From NCBI GenBank assembly GCA_013350335.1, contig CM023541.1, positions 38,370,739 to 38,434,738 on the forward strand: a stretch of DNA of 64,000 nucleotides. Direction: 5' to 3'. Origin of the DNA: Chimonanthus salicifolius. Its lineage: Eukaryota; Streptophyta; Magnoliopsida; Laurales; Calycanthaceae. The notes under the pieces were generated by a model. The model did no database searches. It saw nothing but the letters and a program-made list of their open reading frames with translations, and was not told the origin of the DNA. How positions within the stretch are numbered: the stretch's first letter is position 1; every line of letters begins with the position of its first letter. Positions 51,595 through 56,500 of this stretch are shown here, in pieces. Both the position numbers and the translations under genes were made by a program.

Positions 51595-53518
51595 ATCGGC
51601 CGATATTCGCCCGTATCGGACGAGTATCGACTAAGATATCGACCGGGCCCACAACCCATATTTGTTTTTTTTTTTTTCAAATAAATAAATCGGCTGATAT
51701 TCGGCTGAATTTTTTTTTAACTCGTATCGGCCGAATTTTATGCCTCTGGCTAGAAGGGAGGGGTGATCTCTCATATATTCCAGCCAAATCACTCTCTTGG
51801 ACAGTATGGGACGTTTTTCCATGCCCTCAAGGCCAACTTTCACTCCCATATACGCCCCTACACAAACAGGTATCACATGAAACTTCTAATATGAACTTCA
51901 TGTTCTCAAGTATCTCCTAATGATATATATATCTTTTATTACAATTCATAAATTTTTTTATTGTAAAATTTTTTGAGTTTCATGAAAATTTCTAAATATT
52001 AAAAAAATTACACAAAGACCCTAGAAACTCTACCAATCACATGTTAGGCTCTTTATTTAATTGTAGAAATATTTGTATATCATTTCATTCATTTTTTCAA
52101 CAAAAAACTTGAAAATGGGAAGTATCTTAGATATCCCCGCTTTTATCAAATTTGTAGGAAAATCTTGAAAAATCACACAGTCACCGTACAAAGTACAGAC
52201 TATGTGAATGAAATTAACACTTCTCTATTGAATTCCATAAGCACTGGATATTATTTTATTAAATTATTTTCACAAAAAACACGAAATTTAAGATTATCTT
52301 AGAGCCAAAATTCAAAAAAAAAAATGATGCAAATAACTCAAAATGATCAAAATTGATGAAAATAACTCTAAAGTTGAATAACTTACTTTTAAACCTTTTT
52401 AAATTTGAAAATATTGGTGAAAATAACTCAAAAATCATTCAAAATTGATTTAAAAAAAAAAAACCAGCACCAGTCAGCCAATACTGGCCGATACTTATCG
52501 GCCAATAATACAGCCAGTATCAGTGATTCACACTTGGCAAAAAAACCAAAATACTTATCGGCAGCCTTTAGGCCGATTACATATCGGCCAATAACTTGAC
52601 TATGGTGTCATACCATCTCTTTGCTAGTGCGCTAATCTAACTTTTTCCATAAAATTATAGAAGTGTTTTATGAAATCAACACCTGAATAAAATGAAGAGA
52701 ATAGACCCTTCAAAGTAGTAAGCAACTATCAAACATATGTTATAAAAAAAGAAAAGTCTCTACTACCTTACTATTGTCTTCATCTGTTATTTCATAAATC
52801 ACATTTAGAGTAGAGGATATCAGATCAAGTAGGTCAAACCTCCATTGCTGGGGTCTGACCCATTAAGGTTTTCTAACCTTAAAATGCAATTCGACCCCAA
52901 TTCTATGACCCCATTTGACACCCCATTTATCATGTTATCAAGTTGCGCCCAAACTATGCTCGGGCTAAACTTGATCTAATAACATCCCTTTGCATTACTT
53001 GGAAAATTTTAATTGGGCTTTGCACAAGTTTAATTAAATGTTGTAAAACGAATGTCAAGTTAAACCCAAATTAACTTAAAGATACTCAATTTGAAACTTG
53101 GATTGAGATTGAATAGACAGCTGGTTTATATTTGTACTCTCATATTTAAGCGAGTTGGTCATTACAAAACTTTAGGGGAGAAATTTCTTCTCATTCTTTC
53201 ATTGACATCTTTTTGGGGAAGTTTCTTGACTTCTTATCACTGTTATCATCACAATCTTACTCTCATCTATTTGAGATTGTTCACTCATTTTCTTCTATCA
53301 TATCACATCTTATCAACAAAGCTTCTTAGCACTCAAGCTTTAAATATTGTCCAAAATTGACCTATTGTCCTTCAAAACATCAAACAAATATCATTGTTAT
53401 TTTGAATATTTTAGCTGATATTCCAATATACAAAGTGAGCATCATACATTTATGCAGCTAATATAGGTAATATACTAATTTATACTTCTTGGACTAAACG
53501 ATTTTTCAATCTGAACTC

Positions 53519-53557
<39 letters not shown>

Positions 53558-56500
53558 TGATTAATATGATAATCTCCATTCAAATCATTGTGAAACCTAA
53601 TTATCTTACTATCTTTTATGGTGATTTTAAAACAAATCAATCTATGGTCAGATGTCAGACTACCTTAATGAATTTGATTGCAAAATTTTGAAGTTCCTCT
53701 GATTAAGAAATCCAACAAGCAATTCGCTGCGAGCATGCTAATACTGTGGACCCAAGTCTCCATGATTTAGAAGGTCAAACCAAAAACTCTGTTACATGTG
53801 TCCCAAAAGTGATGCCATGCCATAAATAAAAAATGATCACGTTACATTTATGCACTGCTGAGTCATGGACTGTCTACCAGTGGAATGGATTGCAGTAATT
53901 CAAAAGCTATATGGATTCTTAGTGAATTTGAGAGAATTGCTCAATTGGGATTATGTATGTTAGAGAGATTTTAACCAATAACCAGCATATAATAATATAA
54001 GAGGATGTCAACTGCAAGAAGCTCACTCTTTGTAAACTAACTATGCCTTTCCAAATGTGTTCCTTTTTTCTTTTCTTTTTTTGAAATAGAGATAATGTTT
54101 GTGGTCTTTTCAACCTGTAGTCACAATCTAATCTAACCAGTTGTATCTTTGAGGGAGTGCACATAATATGTGGACTATATTGATTGGAGGAGCAGTTGGT
54201 AGAAAATTGTAGAGAATGCTTCTATATTGAGCTATATTGACTAAAGATGTGACCTGAGTATCATCACCATAAGATAAGAGAGAAGATTTTAGATATTTTG
54301 GTCACTGGAGAATAACTTTTACTGTATAACAGTATCTTTTATTATACCACTAAAAAATATATTTTATTGTGTGTGTGACTATGAATGTTCATAGATTAAA
54401 ATTTTCAATCTCTAAATTCAGATACTTCAATCTGAACAGCTGATGGGTAGTAAATTAGAAGCAAATATGTAGAAAAGTGGGAGTTTTAAGCTATGAGGGT
54501 ATCCTATACAAGTGGATCTCCATCTCCGAAGTATAAATTGAAACCCTCTGTCAACAACTAATCTCTCCATTTGTAAGGATTCTCTTGGAGGTTAGTATTT
54601 TGTTGAATAAACATGTCAACTATCACCTAACACAGTCCAAATTTCAATAGACATACCATTCTGTCCTAGCTTTCCATGTTTCTTCATCTGCTTTAAGTCT
54701 CTATTTACTTCAAATTCTGATATTTTGTAATCCACATCTTCACTAGCTTCCCTTTTCTCCTAGTAATTGTCTAAGACTCTGTATTTATGTTGTTTTTGGG
54801 TTTCTATGGATGTCTAAACCATTGTCTGAAAACCCAAAAACTTGACTTGATTTTCCATTGAATCGAGTCAACCTCAAAGAAAACGAGTTTTGACCGAGTC
54901 AAAAAAGTCAAGACTCAATCTAAGCCATTAAAATAATATAATTCTATACATTTATATATAATAAAAAATATAAAAACCATAAGAAATTTTAAATAGCAAG
55001 GCATAAATCCTTAGAATAAAATAAATATTAGAAACACGATTTCTATGGCAGTACTTTTAAAATAAAAAACAATAAAGACGATGAGAAAGAAAATAGAAAG
55101 TATCAAAGAACTTAAAAATAAAAAACTAAGATGTAAACAAAGTCGAAGGAAATAAAAATAGAAGATTGAAAAAGAAAGGGGAAACAAATATGACATTATA
55201 AAAAAAAGAATAAAATAAGTTAAACTAAGTGAATAAAAAATGAAGCGATGTGGAAAAAAAAAATTAAAAATTCTAATCGGTGAAGAAAAGAAATAAATGG
55301 GCCGTTTGTTGTTATCTCCTAAGAATGAAAAAACAATTGAAAAAGATGAAAAGAAAGGAAAGTATTATAATTAGAGAGAGAGAGAGAGAGATTGGCACCT
55401 AAAGAGATTGGCCGCACATTTCCCTTCTTTGCTTTTTCCTATCTTGCTTCTTTCTCTTATTTGCTTCTCTTCCAATATATGAAAAGAGGGTTGGGTTTCA
55501 TTTGGGGTTTTGTATCTTTTTTCTTTTTTTGCATCTTTGCGCTTATAGAAGTTCCATATTACATCCATGTGCTCAACACTTGACTGACTCGTGGTTGACT
55601 TCACTCACCTGAGTAACATGACAAGTTTCCCGAGTCACATAAAAACTCGATAACCAATTGAATTTTTGACATGTCACTCGTTTTTTTCCATGAGTTGAGT
55701 TAACCAACATTCCCTCTTCATTTTTCTGCCAGATGTTTGCCTTGTGACCTTTTTCTCCATGCATTTTAGACCACTAATTAATTTGATGTTTACCAACAGG
55801 TTATTAGTGTTTAACTTTATTAATAGGATCACTATGTTGTTTTTTATGGAATGGAAGGCAATGTGTGCCTCAGAAAAAAGGTAGACAAACACTCTATGGT
55901 CCTTCCGGATTTATGTCTTGCAACTTAACTTTGGTTAAATTAAAAAGTTCTTTTATTTTCTCTAGGGAGAATCTCCTAGTCTATATGTCCACTCTTAAAT
56001 CTTAAATGATCACTGTACAGCTAATGGTGATTCTACTGCAGAACGGTTTTCAACTTTCTTTCTGAGCAATTGCTTGTGTCATAGCTTCGGCTTATAATAT
56101 TTTGATTTAAAAAAATGAATAAATAAAATAGGAAAAGCTGATACAACAACTATGACTTCTTTAACCTATATGCTCCATTCACCTTGTGAAACATGGCACT
56201 GTGGATTATGCTTTTTTGAGTACCCTTAATTTGAAAATATGAAAATAATATTTAGAATGGCTACTATTGCAGGTCAAACAGCGGAAATTGAAGTTTATGT
56301 GCCTGGTGAAAGAACCGCATCTAAAATGATTGGTATCATATGGGCTGCCCTACTTGGGTGTTCTGGTGTGGTGTTCTTGGCAGTGATCTACTTCTCACAG
56401 TTGCTAAACCGACCCAATAGGTCCATGCAACAAGTCCATGTCTCATCTTCTAGTGTGGGTAATATAACCCCAGAGCGTAGCCCAAGCAATACTACTACTC

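Noticed and set aside
55392..55583. 63-codon hydrophobic frame [13 protein letters not shown]
   Set aside because: Intronic, AT-rich, no family match and no splice sites linking it to GP210.
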